Shown: piece after piece, positions 23,188 to 34,693 of the stretch
How the letters are laid out: each line of letters begins with the position of its first letter
Position numbering within the stretch: position 1 is the first letter of the stretch
Assembly (NCBI GenBank): GCA_960531495.1
Contig: OY482849.1
Location: forward strand, 31,304,839-31,368,838
From: Zeus faber
Taxonomy: Eukaryota > Chordata > Actinopteri > Zeiformes > Zeidae
DNA: 64,000 nucleotides
Reading direction: 5' to 3'
Program-made: the position numbers and the translations under genes
The notes under the pieces: model-generated
The model's database searches: none
Told to the model about the DNA's origin: nothing
Seen by the model: only the letters and a program-made list of their open reading frames with translations

Positions 23188-23744
23188 TATTGCATATTAG
23201 ACATTTTTTTTATCTCTCTTAAATCATAAGGAATGTGGTTCTAAATGTAAAGCCACTAAAATGGTAACTTCCCTGTGTCAACCCCCACCAAACAATGGAA
23301 AGAAAGGCCAACAAGTGTCAACAATGAGGGAACTTCCAGATTACAACTTAGAATTGATTCCTTTATACAAGATGGATGCCAAAAACTATGTATTGTCGAA
23401 ATAAATGTTGATTTTGGCAATACATTTATTTTTCCATTACTTTCAATACAATCAAGATACCACTAGAGGGGTAAGACATCAATCGGACTGGACAAAAACA
23501 AATTTAGTTTGTTATTCTTATTTGATATAAAAGAATAATGTAAAAAATAATTAAATTGCAAGAATAGGGTTCCATAATATATTATTGATCATTCCAGACG
23601 CATGGTATTTCAAACCACTTTCCCAAAGAGCCCACTGCTTGTTCAGGCTTTGATAGGTTTTTAATGTGTACACTGTGTCGTTAACGTGGTAAATTGGGAA
23701 GAAGAGGCTGATGCATGCTGACGTCACCATGGCAATCAGAGCAA

Positions 23745-24362
23745 TGAACACCTGTAACACCTGTCAATCTCCAGATCTCCATTTTGGTCAAGGTCTAGAC
23801 TTTGGACCAGAAATGGACCAGAAAATGCTCGCCCAGCGTCTCGTTCTCTTGGATTTTCTATTCGGCGTAAGTGAAAGGATGCGAGTTCCAGGAGCAAAAG
23901 ACAACTTTTAAACAAGGGTTGACTCCTCCCTCAGTGTTTATGAGAAGTATTATTGTTTGTGCTGCTGTCGCCAAGACAACTGGATCGCTTTACGTTTTCC
24001 TCAGGGCGTGCCGTGGAAATGATCAACACCACTTTCATTTTGTTTGTTTTGGTTGCGCAGTCATACACATTGATGGTTAATTTTTATGTGGACTGGGCGG
24101 CTGCACTGAGCAGACACCGTGATTAGAAGATGAGTATTTATTAAGTACTGGAATAAAGTTTTAAGAGAGAAAGAGGAGACGAGAGGGAGAAAGAAAGGGG
24201 TCTTTTTCGGGAGAGAGAGGGATCTCTGAGGGCAGCAGGTTTATATAGTATCTGTGGTGACCTCCACCGGCATATGTTGCGAAAGGTGTAAAAGCTGAAC
24301 ATTGCCTTGTGACACAAGTTTGACATTTAACAAAGATCATTATCTTCGGACATGGTGTTCAC
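23745..24362. other. Unit 1-specific segment with an exon-like frame
   Basis: This stretch lies between sequences that are contiguous in unit 2 (near 60545), so it is an insertion in unit 1 or a deletion in unit 2. It contains a short ATG frame (MDQKMLAQRLVLLDFLFG, 23813-23866) ending exactly at a strong donor GTAAGT, and a GGAATAAAG poly(A)-like site near 24150. No family is recognised. Confidence 0.4.
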
Positions 24363-25044
24363 CCGCACGTAAGCTACAGCATTCACTATGAGACTAAATA
24401 ACGTGACCCTGTATGGTTACATGGAAAGTGAAAATAAATGGGGGTAAACGTGATGACCTATCACTATAAGCGAAAAATTGCATCATTCTACATCAACATT
24501 AATACATAGACACCGCATTGACTTCTTCAGATTGTTGCTGCAATACATCAACGTCGCTGCCATATTGGAACGGGCATGACCGGCCTGTAAACAAGTAAAA
24601 GGGAGAGCTGTGGTATTTGTGGATAAAATGCACTATGAAGTTTTGTTTCTCAACCAATTTCATTGAGTTGTTTTTATATCCAAGGGTTTATGATCTACTT
24701 GGAGTAGAGTGCTCCACCATCCGCCATTTCTGTTAATGGGTGCGCATTGGTTGACGCACTTCCTGTGACGCACTGCCAAAAATCCATAATTTTCCCGTGG
24801 ATTCATACCAGATGGCAGTCCAAATGCATAGTGATACTGAGGCTTATAAGGAAACTGATGATGTCATTATTCTATAAGCATTACACTGTGCAATATTAAC
24901 TTCATAAAGATAAGTTGAAGTAAAAATGTCTTTTGTCGCTGAACCGAGTGACAAGTAGGTGGAGAACACATTCCTCAAACAAGGGATGCATTTAGAAACT
25001 GTTTTATTGGACAATGTGCAATTTTGTTACTTTGCAAGATGATA

Positions 25045-25294
25045 CAGGTACTTCTCACTTAACCTGCCTGTTTAACGACCGTTCGGACTTAGGACAGTCC
25101 GACCATCTCTTCGCGCATCACCATTCTCAGTCTGTCTCGTTCCTGCATTCTGTCAGGATTCACTACACTAACGTTCGCAATTGCCACAACCCCTTACTGT
25201 GAAATAATGCGGGTGCTAGCTTTTCGATCAATTCGCTTAATGGCCTGGTTCTAGGAACGGAACAGTCATTCAGTCATTAAGTCAGGAGTACCTG
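25045..25294. mobile_element. Tigger/pogo-like MITE candidate, copy 2, TA target
   Basis: The ends are CAGGTACTTCTCACTTAA and, inverted, CAGGTACTCCTGACTTAA, flanked by TA at 25043-25044 and 25295-25296. The interior resembles copy 1 (TGTTTAACGACCGTTCGGAC, TTGCCACAACCCCTTACTGT). It is non-coding. Confidence 0.65.
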
Positions 25295-25637
25295 TACTTC
25301 AAATTGCAACACTGAAAATTTTCCAACCCTGGCAGGGAGTTTCGCACGCCCCAGTCCATATTGTGACATCACAGCATTGTGATGATAGTATGACATCAGA
25401 ACACAGGCATATAAAATGGCAAGGCAGAGACACGCGCAGTTAATCTTATCACACCTTGGAGTAGATCTCTTCATGTTATATGTGTATGCATATATTGTAG
25501 GAGCTATGACAATCTATTAACAGGTTATTTACATCTCCATAGAGACTGGTCCGTAGTCTGCATATTTCTGTACTGTTCCAGTTTTGCACCGCTTCCATTT
25601 AAGATACCAAAAGTGAGCCCCTGTAGCCGAGTACTTA

Positions 25638-27129
25638 CAGTGGGGCAAAAGTATTTAGTCAGCCATCAATTGTGCAAGTTCTCCCACTTAAAAAGATGAG
25701 AGAGGCCTGTAATTTTCATCATAGGTACACTTCGACTATGAGAGACAGAATGGGGGGAAAGAATCCAGGAAATCACATTCTAGGATTTTTAATGCATTAA
25801 TTGGTAAATTCCTCGGTAAAATAAGTATTTGGTCACCTACAAACAAAGACCCCTGTCCACAACCTCAAACAGTCACACTCCAAACTCCACTATGGCCAAG
25901 ACCAAAGAGCTGTCAAAGGACACCAGAAACAAAATTGTAGACCTGCACCAGGCTGGGAAAACTGAATCTGCAATAGGTAAGCAGCTTGTTGTGAAGAAAT
26001 CAACTGTGGGAGCAATTATTAGAAAATGGTAGACATACAAGACCACTGATGATCTCCCTCGATCTGGGGCTCCACGCAAGATCTCACCCTGTGGGGTCAA
26101 AATGATCACAAGAACGGTGAGCAAACATCCCAGAAGCACACGGGGGGACCTAGTGAATGACCTGCAGAGAGCTGGGACCAAAGTAACAAAGGCTACCATC
26201 AGTAACACACTACGCCGCCAGGGACTCAAATCCTGCAGTGCCAGACATGTCCCCCTGCTTAAGCCAGTACATGTCCAGGCCCGTCTGAAGTTTGCTAGAG
26301 AGCATTTGGATGATCCAGAAGAGGATTGGGAGAATGTCATATGGCCAGATGAAACCAAAATAGAACTTTTTGGTAAAAACTCAACTTGTCGTGTTTGGAG
26401 GAGAAAGAAATCTGAGTTGCATCCAAAGAACACCATACCTACTGTAAAACATGGGGGTGGAAACATCATGCTTTGGGGCTGTTTTTCTGCAAAGGGACCA
26501 GGACGACTGATCCGTGTAAAGGAAAGAATGAATGGGGCCATGTATCATGAGATTTTGAGTGAAAACCTCCTTCCATCAGCAAGGGCATTGAAGATGAAAC
26601 GCGGCTGGGTCTTTCAGCATGACAATGATCCCAAACACACCGCCCGGGCAACGAAGGAGTGGCTTCGTAAGAAGCATTTCAAGGTCCTGGAGTGGCCTAG
26701 CCAGTCTCCAGATCTCAACCCCATAGAAAATCTTTGGAGGGAGTTGAAAGTCCGTGTGGCCCAGCGACAGCCCCAAACCATCACTGCTCTAGAGGAGATC
26801 TGCATGGAGGAATGGGCCAAAATACCAGCAACAAAACATGTGTGAAAACCTTGTGAAGACTTACAGAAAACGTTTTACCTCTGTCATTGCAAACAAAGGG
26901 TATATAACAAAGTATTGAGATGAACTTTTGTTATTGACCTAATACTTGTTTTCTACCATCATTTGCAAATAAATTCTTTAAAAATCAGACAATGTGATTT
27001 TCTGGATTTTTTTTCTCATTTTGTCTCTCATAGTTGAGGTATACATATGATGAAAATAACAGGCCTCATCTTTTTAAGTGGGAGAACTTGCACAATTGGT
27101 GGCTGACTAAATACTTTTTTGCCCCACTG
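25638..27129 (+). mobile_element. Tc1-like DNA transposon, second family
   Basis: The ends are inverted copies of CAGTGGGGCAAAAGTATTTA followed by GTCAGCCA and GTGCAAGTTCTCCCACTTAA, flanked by TA at 25636-25637 and 27130-27131. The terminal repeats extend about 100 bp. The transposase is nearly complete. It sits inside the 5' LTR of the BEL/Pao element, so it is younger than that insertion. Confidence 0.95.
25892..26845 (+). pseudogene. Tc1-like transposase, one early stop and a 3' frame loss
   Basis: The start is the ATG at 25892 ([19 protein letters not shown]). The paired helix-turn-helix region follows, with TAG at 26030-26032 after IIRKW where a sense codon is expected. Reading continues in frame from 26033, and the long piece from 26102 holds the DD34E catalytic domain: [11 protein letters not shown] near 26342-26374, HDNDPKHTA near 26619-26645 and LNPIENLW near 26716-26739. 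A frame loss near 26830 removes the last thirty or so residues (KIPATKHV then stop). The family's usual length is about 340 residues. This copy is close to intact compared with the other Tc1 family here. Confidence 0.9.
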
Positions 27130-27262
27130 TATTGGGAGACTGTTTAGCTCGCTGTATAGCCACGTACGGCTACACGTGGTGAGGGCAGAAGAGTAAAAAA
27201 ATTTACTTCACCCCAAGGCATCTCCTGGCCTTTAAACCACCGAGTCACTGCTGAGAGCAAGG

Positions 27263-30200
27263 ATGTCAGAACACCAAGACCCCACTGACCCCTTGGAACC
27301 CCATGGTTCCACAGTACTCCTGGGCCCAAGTGGACAGCCTGGCTTGGAGGAATGGGCAGAAGGCCTGGACCGCAACGGTAGTACAACGTTGACTGCTGAA
27401 AGCGGGCTCGGCAAGTCATCAAGCAAGACCTTCAAGTCGGCCAACAAGTCCTTTAAATCGGCCAGCAGGTCCAACAAGTCCAGTGGGTCCAACGTCAGTG
27501 CGATCGCAGCGGCCCGCGCAAGAGCCACAGTCGCACGTACGAAGGTACATGTACATGTACATAAAGCATCAAATGGATGTGGAACTGGTAGCACACACCG
27601 AAATGAAGAGGTCCATGGAGAGAGCAAGCATCGATGCAGAGAGAGCACGCATCAATGTGGAGAGGTCCGCGAAGAGGACACATGTTGAGACTGCAGAGCC
27701 TGCTAGAGAGCACGTGTTGAGTCTGCATAGTAGGCTGAGAGGGCATTTTTGCGGCTAAATAAAAGGCGAGGTGGTACGCATCGAGGCCACACTAGGGGCC
27801 CTTAAGAAGGAAGCAGAAGCAAAGGCAGCAATAGCAGCAGCAGAAGCACTCGAAGCTGCTTGACGCCGCTGTGCCGGAGAACGGCTCTCCGCTTCAGCAG
27901 AGGCCAAGGTGGCACACCGGGGAAGAGGTCAACACACATTTCAGCTGCCAACACAGTGGCGGGGCCAATAAGCACATAAGGAATGTTACGCAGCCCACGG
28001 CCCCTCAACACTGCGCCACTAGCGACGGCAATTTGCCCCCCCCTCCAAGGCATACTACCCTGTACCAGCTCCCAGAACCTGGCAATACAGAAGTCCTCAG
28101 GACAGGGGCCCGGCCATACCACCTCCAGGGGCTTGGCAGTACGAAGGCCCCTAGGACATGGGCTTACCCGGAGCTCAACAGTATGGAGTCCTTGCCCTTG
28201 GCCGTACTGCCTCCTGGAGCTCTACAGTATAGAGGCCCACAGGATGCAGGCTTGGCTGTACTGCCTCTCGTTGCTCGGCAGTATGGAGGCCCCTAGGATG
28301 TGGGCTTGGCCGTACCACCCCCCAGAACACTTCATCACGGAGGACCCCAAGTTGCTGGACCCCCTTATGTTGACAACGACCCACTCGGCCACGGCAGACT
28401 CGCGATCGATGAAGCGGCAGCCGTTGTCCACTGCACAGAGTGCCACAGTGATCAAGCTTAGCAGCTCTTCGTGCTGGTCTTCCGACCTGGGTAGCAGAAA
28501 GGTCAGACACCGTGCTAAGTGGAAAGCTAGGCGCCACTGCGCACAGTGGAGAGCCTCGGCAAGAGAGGGTGCAGCCCGCTGTGTTTACAAGCAAGACTAG
28601 TGTCCTAGAGACCAGACAGCCCAGCAACCTCTGACCGTGTGAGAGTAGCATCTACGTCAAAAATAAGTCCCAGGGGGGCAACACAAACCATGCAAATATG
28701 TGGGGGAACACATCTCCAACCATTTAGTCAACGATGACAAACTTGCACCCTCAGCCGAGGATGAGGCCTTCTTTGACATCATGAGCAGCGGATTCTTCAA
28801 GGACGACGCTAACAGTTGGGCCCCATTCCCCAGGCGTCAGCATCAGCATTCTCCCAACAACAGGGACCAGGCCCTCAACCGCCGCCTTATGCCACTTTGT
28901 GGACTTCTTGAAGAACATCTTTCGCAGTGGACACGCCAAACTGGTGCCCATGCTGAAAGATGGCAGGGAGCACTGGTTTCTACCAAGCTGTGGAGTCTCC
29001 CATGTCTACCTTCGGGTCTTGGTTTGCTTCAGGACTTGGCCTGTTGCGATCATGGCTGACATTCAGCAGATGTTCCATAGCTCCCGGTCAGGGAGGATCA
29101 GTGCGACAACCCTCGCTTCCTGTGGTTTTGCTACCACCCCTCCCCAGCTGTGGCCATCTATGGCCTGCAGAGGACTGTTGTTGAAGGAGAGAAGGAGTTG
29201 GGACGTGGGACGGCACTTCTAGAACAACAACGTGTTGAAGTCATTGGCCAAGGGCTTACAAGACCCCGACTTTCATCAGGACCTTTCACCTTCCGTGTAG
29301 CAGCCAACCAAAGACCTTTCACACGACGCCGTGTGCCTTCCACTGTCAACAGCCTATTCAACCCTCTTGGGTTTGCCACACCTGTCAGCATCCAAGGTGG
29401 TGCCAACCTGAGAGAGCTTACTACCACTGGCGACAAATGGGATGCCATTCGTCCCATCTCTAGAGCTCAGGGGAAAGAGGAAAGCGTATCTTCTGCGACA
29501 CCACCACCAAGGCAATTGGTGCGATCGCATTCGTCAAGGTGGTTAACACAGAAGGTCAAAGCGAACATGACCATACCATCCTCAGACTTGAGCACCAAAC
29601 TGGACTACCTGACGAGGTCTTTGACCTTATTAACCCCAGAATCGACAGGGAGCTCCACTCAGAGGTTCCTGTCTGTATCATGCGCCTTCAAGGCCAAGCT
29701 TGGCAGTATGTGGTTCGAGAGTTTCTCCAGCTGGAAATCTCGCTCACTCCTTCACTCAAGTATCTGAAAACAGCCCGTGCCGCGGCTGGGACATCTGCAG
29801 CAAGCCTCTATCAAAAGAGCGGCTCTACCCTCGACCCAGGGTATTTGGCCCTAGAGGGTCTGAAATCCGAGGAGGACACGCAAACAGCAAGCGGTGGGCA
29901 GTCATCTTCAAATGCATGAGCTCACATGCAGTGCACATTGAAGTGCTGGAGTCAGTGGACTCCTCCAGTTTCGCCCTCAGTTGTTTCTTCACCATCAGAG
30001 GCCCTGTGAACCAGTTCAGGTCAGACTACAGCACCAGCTTTGTGGGCGCCTGCAAGGTGCTCCAGATAGACTCCATCGGCCCTAGCAACAAGCAAGTCCA
30101 GAACTACCTGACAGAGTGCTGATGCACATAGCAATTCAATCCCCCACATTCTTCACACATGGGCAGAAGCTGTGAGTGGATAAATGCTGTCACATGCTGT

Positions 30201-30415
30201 ATACTGGATGCCATGCTCTTCATGCATGGGAACGCAAAGCAACATTCATGGCGGAGGTCACAGCGATTGTCAATGCCAAGCCTTTGACGTCGATTTCCGC
30301 GGACCCAGAGCATCCAATCAGTCTCACTCCAGCTCCTCTGCTCAAGCAGGTATGTGCACCCCCATTACCTCCGACCCAGTTCAGTGAGAGGGACCTGTTC
30401 AATCGCCAATGGTGA
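27263..30415 (+). pseudogene. BEL/Pao gag-pol remains
   Basis: The 5' part (27263-27690) encodes a Ser/Lys-rich, then Arg/Glu-rich sequence of gag type. Reverse transcriptase pieces follow. At 28700-28890 the sequence reads FFDIMSSGFFKDDAN and PNNRDQALNR, near 28920-28990 SGHAKLVPMLKDGREHWFLP, and near 29055 ADIQQMFHS. A thumb/connection piece near 29330-29450 reads SLFNPLGFATPV. The integrase core is at 29910-30110 (SHAVHIEVLESVD, TIRGPVNQFRSD). The integrase C-terminal part is at 30235-30415 (TFMAEVTAIVNAKPLT, FSERDLFNRQW). Frame changes and deletions, including the YVDD box region, make it non-functional. Confidence 0.8.
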
Positions 30416-31489
30416 AAAGTCACGAGTCTAGCAAACACCCAAGGACTCGTCACAAGGGTTTTCCCAGTGATGACGGGAAGGTGAGGAAGATTGAGGTAAA
30501 GATATGCGAGGACGATGCAGCAAAGTTGTTCCTTAGGCCCTTCTTGGAGGACAATGCAGCGAAGCTGTTCCTTAGGCCCTTCTCGGAGGTTGTCCGTCTT
30601 CTGCCCAGTGACTCCAAGGCAGAAGACTGTGAAGCATGATTCCTCAAGGTCAAGGATCCTAGTGGTTTGACATCTCACAGATGCCAGGTGGGGAGTGTTC
30701 TGCCCACAGGCGGGCAGTGTTCCGGCCCCAGGCGGGGAGTTTCCTGCCCCGCCCGGGCCGTACTGTGACATCATAGCACTGTGATGATAGTATGACATCA
30801 GAACAAAGGCATATAAAATGGCCAGACAGAGACCCCATACAGTCAATCAGATCACGCCTCAGAATCACACTAACATCTCTTCCATCAGCCTTGTCATTGC
30901 CCACGAGAAAACACAATTTGTGAGTTCATTCATGTTATTTGTGTATGCATACAGTGTAGAAGTTATGAAAATGTATTCACAGGTTATTTACATCTACATA
31001 GAGACTGATCCGTAATCGTCATATTTCTGTACAGTTCCACTGTTTTACACCGCTTAGATTAAAGATACCAAAAGTGAGCTCCAGTCTCCGGGTACTTATT
31101 GGAAGAGTGGTTAGCTCGCTCTTTAGCCACGTATGGCTACACGTGGTGAGGGCAGATGAGAAATTAAATACCAGAAATATATTTTTTTAGGACTCCATGC
31201 AACAGGTTTAAATTAATTCATTGCAAGTTTAAATGAACATCCATAAATCTGTGTTACCTCAAGCCCCACAAGTAACCTTCACCATTATGAAGTGACTCGG
31301 CTTTCTTCAGCTTGCACTTGTGACCGGAGTATTTGGCCACACGGATGATAGTGACCATAGCGCTCTCTACCTCTGACATGCTGGACTGAAACTTCTGCAA
31401 CAAGCACGGCTATTTTAGTTTTGTTCAAACTTGGTGTTTGATCCTGCAGACCCCAGGGTGCTCGCTGGTCCTTTTTTCCATCTCCTGGA

Positions 31490-32490
31490 GTTGTGCAAGT
31501 GTCACTTCAAGTTCATAAATCCTGGTCCCCATTGTCAATTGGCTTTTGACCCATTCTAGAGCTGTCTCCTCGAGATCCAGCTTGGCCTCGGAGAGGTCCA
31601 TCCTTTGGGCCTTGAGTGTTGGACATCAACGTCACCATTTCCTCCTTCTCATGGAGGAGTAATTTATTTTCCTCCTCCCTGGTCTTGTTGATGCAGAGCT
31701 CATTTTCAGCCTGCTTGTCTCGCATGCAGCTTCCTACCTCAACAGCTGCATTTGAAGGATTGCTTCCTCAATGGAGGCTTCCATCTTGTCCTTTGAGGAC
31801 TGACAGGGTTATCTCTACTTGGAGAATTGTGTTCAAGTTCTTCATTTTGTGGCCTATATTTGGAAACTAGACTAAAATAAACATGATTTACAGATGGGTT
31901 ATATATAAAATAAAATATTTTCCTGCAGTTTTCCACTTGCAAAAAAAGTGATTGCAGCTCCTACCTTGTCACTGAACGATTATTCATGCCTCAAAATGAC
32001 TTGGTTTTATTTACGAGGGTAATATTGTATAGATTATAGCCCATCCAGTCCTTTATACCTGTTGAAATATCTTTAGAGGCTGTTTCTGCCTCAAAATAAC
32101 TTGATAAAAATTTTAAAGACAAGATCTTGTTGTGAATATTTTCAGCCATGAAACCAACTTACTTACCTCATAACCATTAAGATAATAACACTTTATGGAC
32201 TGCCCTGAAGGACGTGGTGGATGGCCCAGAGGAGCAGATGGTGGCAGTGGACAGAGGTACAGATGGTGGTGGTGGATGGCCAAGAGAGGAGGACGTGGTG
32301 GTAGTGGGTGGCCCAGAGGAGGAGGAGGTTGTGGTGGCGGACAGAGATTAACATGGTGGTGGTGGATGGCCCAGAGGTGGACATGGTGGTGGTGGTGGAT
32401 GGCCCAGAGGTGGACATGGTGGTGGTGGATGGCCCAGAGGAAGACGTGGTGGTGCTGGGTGGCCCGGGGGTGGACATACAATCATTACTA
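31490..32490 (-). pseudogene. Coiled-coil gene relic (copy 1)
   Basis: Minus-strand pieces read INKTREEENKLLLHEKEEM and VEITL followed by fragments of KDKMEASIEEAILQ, a Glu/Lys/Leu-rich heptad-like sequence typical of coiled coils. An upstream part encodes a tandem repeat (32216-32470) ending QSIKCYYLNGYE at a donor-like GTAAGTAAG. Frames shift several times. Copy 2 at 61298-62350 keeps longer frames. I do not recognise the parent gene, and it is probably a duplicated gene fragment. Confidence 0.5.
32216..32470. repeat. GGTGGTGGATGGCCCAGAGG minisatellite
   Basis: Repeats of GGTGGATGGCCCAGAGG with variable GTGGACATGGTGGTGG spacers, about 30-36 bp per unit, appear about eight times. In unit 3 (62190-62250) only one or two units are present, so the tract expanded in unit 2. 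Minus-strand translation gives His/Thr-rich repeats. Confidence 0.8.
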
Positions 32491-32879
32491 TTACTATTGT
32501 ATGACTATTTCACCATAAATTTTTGGTTTCCTCTTTTGTGTAATTCAAATTGGCTGTGACATTTGCCCACAGCTGTACCACAGGAGCTGCGCCAAGAGGC
32601 CCTGCACAAGCAGAAAGAAAAAGATTATTTGCAAAGCATGCCAGTGAAATCTCTACCACCCCACTATTACTGTGTACATTTAGATACGCTGCTATATTGT
32701 ATATAGTTGTATATAGTATTTTATCATTGTGCTTTCTGGTTTTATTAAAATATCCTATGTTGCCCGTATGAAAAATATGTCTATAGGACACATGATGCAA
32801 GACATTAGTATTTCCAATTATGCATCTATCCACTGAAACAAGGTAGAGGACACAAGGTGAGGTGTTATCTTCTTGGCTA

Positions 32880-33254
32880 TGTAGTTTCTTTGTTGTCAAT
32901 GATGTGTTGATGAAGAAGGACTCTCCGCTGAGGCTGACTTGATTATAATATTACGTTTATTACAAGTAAGAACAGCATCACATCAGACTTGCCATGGAAT
33001 GCCTGGGAGAGAACAGAAGTCAAATGTGTTCCCTCCCGAATGGAACTTGGGAGTGTCTTTTATACTTGTACAGAGACAACGTAGCGCATCTGACTCTAAT
33101 CTATGGGGCACAGTTCAGCTGACTGACATACATCTAAGCACATTCCACCTCCCTTATCACCTCCCTTATCTCTTGAGACCCCTGGCAACATCTGTTAGTT
33201 ATTATATTATACAATGGGGACTTTCTTGGGATGTCAAACATTCCAGACACCTCA
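32880..33254 (-). mobile_element. Solo LTR, family 1 copy 2, TSD GCTA
   Basis: TGTAGTTTCTTTG...CCAGACACCTCA is flanked by GCTA at 32876-32879 and 33255-33258. The minus strand has GTATAAAAG as a TATA box (forward CTTTTATAC near 33056) and GTAATAAACG as a poly(A) signal. It is the best-preserved of the three family members in this window. Confidence 0.85.
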
Positions 33255-33934
33255 GCTACAAGTAAAGTAAGTCGGTTTGATGGCTGGAAATATTCATTAA
33301 CAAGGTCTTTAAAATTTAGATCAAGTTATTTTGAGGCAGAAACAACCTTTCATTGACAAGGTACGGGCTGTGGTCATTATTTCAACTGCTAAAAAGGACT
33401 GCATTGGTTCTAATCTCGGGCAAACACATAAACATCAGAAAGATTACGATAGTATTGCCCATAATAACCTAAATGTTACATGACATATGAACTGCAAACA
33501 CTTCCTTGATCACAATTGTGATGATTGTGTTAGAAAAGACGTAAAAGTTTCAAAGACATCCCTTTGTTATCAGCACGGACATAAAGTTCTGTATTTACAC
33601 GTTACGACTGTTAGATCCAGATCCAGGCAGACGGTCACTTTTTGGCATGACACCTGTCCATAGATCCGACTCGTTTGCGCGACCAACACATCACTAACCC
33701 GCACCAGAAGCGACACGCAGCAGCAAAGCAGCTGCGTGTCGCGTGTCGCTACATTTTCAATGGGAGATGACGACGCAACGCGATCTTGGATATTGGGGGA
33801 CAGGAAAAAGATGAATGGATTTCAACTTTATGCTCATTGGCTGCGACGTTGCGATAATACATTTTTACTGGTCCGTCCGCTAAAATGCCCCCTGAACAAA
33901 TCCTTGAGTTTGGTTCCTACCAAACTTTTGTTTC

Positions 33935-34085
33935 CAAAATGGAGGAGAAGCTTCTTTTTGCGGGAGTCGCTTTCCCCACGCTGTACTGTTAATTTACAGA
34001 GACATAATAAAAATGAACGATGCGTGGAAGAAGATTTTGGAGGTAGTTGGGATCATTGCTGAGATTTATTACCTGATGCACTGAA
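33935..34085 (+). pseudogene. MADF-domain-like coding relic (copy 2)
   Basis: Homologous to 12393-12545. Starting near ATGGAGGAGAAGC it reads FPTLY before losing frame, and the later part reads RDIIKMNDAWKKILEVVGII in frame, like the second half of a MADF domain. The flanking GC-rich TIR-like sequence (33700-33790) also matches unit 1, but the right half of the element is displaced to 45050 by the gypsy block. Confidence 0.5.
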
Positions 34086-34223
34086 GTAAAAATGGTTAAA
34101 GTCCAAGTTGTGTTGCTATTGAGACTGTCCAAAATATTTTTTGTGATGTTAAATCAGGTTTAAAATTGTAAATATACATCTATATAACAATATATAGTAA
34201 ATATATATATTATACTGTATATG

Positions 34224-34693
34224 TGTGACCTCTTTGATATGTCTGTCTAAATGCATCTCCCGGAGCTTGTCCGGTTTGTGGTTACAGCAGGTTTATTCCA
34301 CATCTGCATTTTTGACAAAGGGCAAAGTAGAATGGTCATCTCTTCTGGACAAACAGCACTTGCTTTGTCTGGAAAGACGGCATCAGATTAATTTTAACTA
34401 GCTGTACCAGAGAGATTTTTTACTAAGGATAAAAACACATAGAAACAAACAGTTAACTTAATAAAAACATAGTGAATTTAATCTAAGATTTATAATATCC
34501 AACCAATTAAAGCATACAATTTGTACAAAATGTGCTTTTCAAGTTAGTTATCACTGTTTTGTCCACAAACATTCACAGACACATTACCTTGTGGAAAATC
34601 TTTTGCGAACCTGAAGATTACCCACAATCCTTTGCAATCACTACATAATGCAGGTGCAATTTTTTTAACCAGAACCTTTTCCACTATGTTACA
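34224..34693 (-). mobile_element. 3' LTR of a minus-strand Ty3/gypsy element
   Basis: On the minus strand the LTR begins TGTAACATAGTGG and ends GAGGTCACA. Immediately before it is the purine-rich tract TTAGGGGGGTGTA (34694-34707), the expected priming site for plus-strand synthesis. GGTTTATTCC near 34290 reads GGAATAAACC as a poly(A) signal. No matching 5' LTR is seen, so the element is truncated at its 5' end. Confidence 0.7.

Larger units (their letters stand above)
25320..31154 (+). mobile_element. BEL/Pao LTR retrotransposon, decayed, with nested Tc1
   Basis: The 3' LTR is 30696-31154 (TGTTCTGCCC...GAGGGCA), directly preceded by a purine-rich tract (CAGGTGGGGAG). The matching 5' LTR runs from about 25331 to 27187, is shortened at its start and is interrupted by a Tc1 at 25638-27129. 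Shared pieces include TGATGATAGTATGACATCAG, GGCATATAAAATGGC (TATA box) and GGCTACACGTGGTGAGGGCA. The interior holds gag-like and pol pieces of BEL/Pao type. Compared with unit 2 it interrupts sequence near CAACACTGAAAA. Confidence 0.85.
11212..31170. repeat. Segmental duplication unit 1 (thioesterase copy A)
   Basis: Unit 1 contains the MADF relic, acot copy A and its 3' flank. It aligns by eye with unit 2 in order and orientation: 12060-12550 with 33640-34085, 12960-13560 with 45050-45600, 15520-15960 with 54450-54830, 19140-22778 with 55520-59726, and 23220-25050 with 60010-61090. Insertions private to unit 1 include the BEL/Pao element, two MITEs and the solo LTR at 17238. Edges are approximate. 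Confidence 0.75.

Noticed and set aside
25873-26541. 222-codon minus-strand frame
   Set aside because: It is the antisense of the Tc1 transposase.
30220-30846. 208-codon minus-strand frame
   Set aside because: It is the antisense of the BEL/Pao integrase end and LTR start, with no features of its own.
32113-32481. His/Pro-rich frames on the minus strand
   Set aside because: They mostly translate the GGTGGATGGCCC minisatellite. Only the end of this stretch (SIKCYYLNGYE) looks exon-like.
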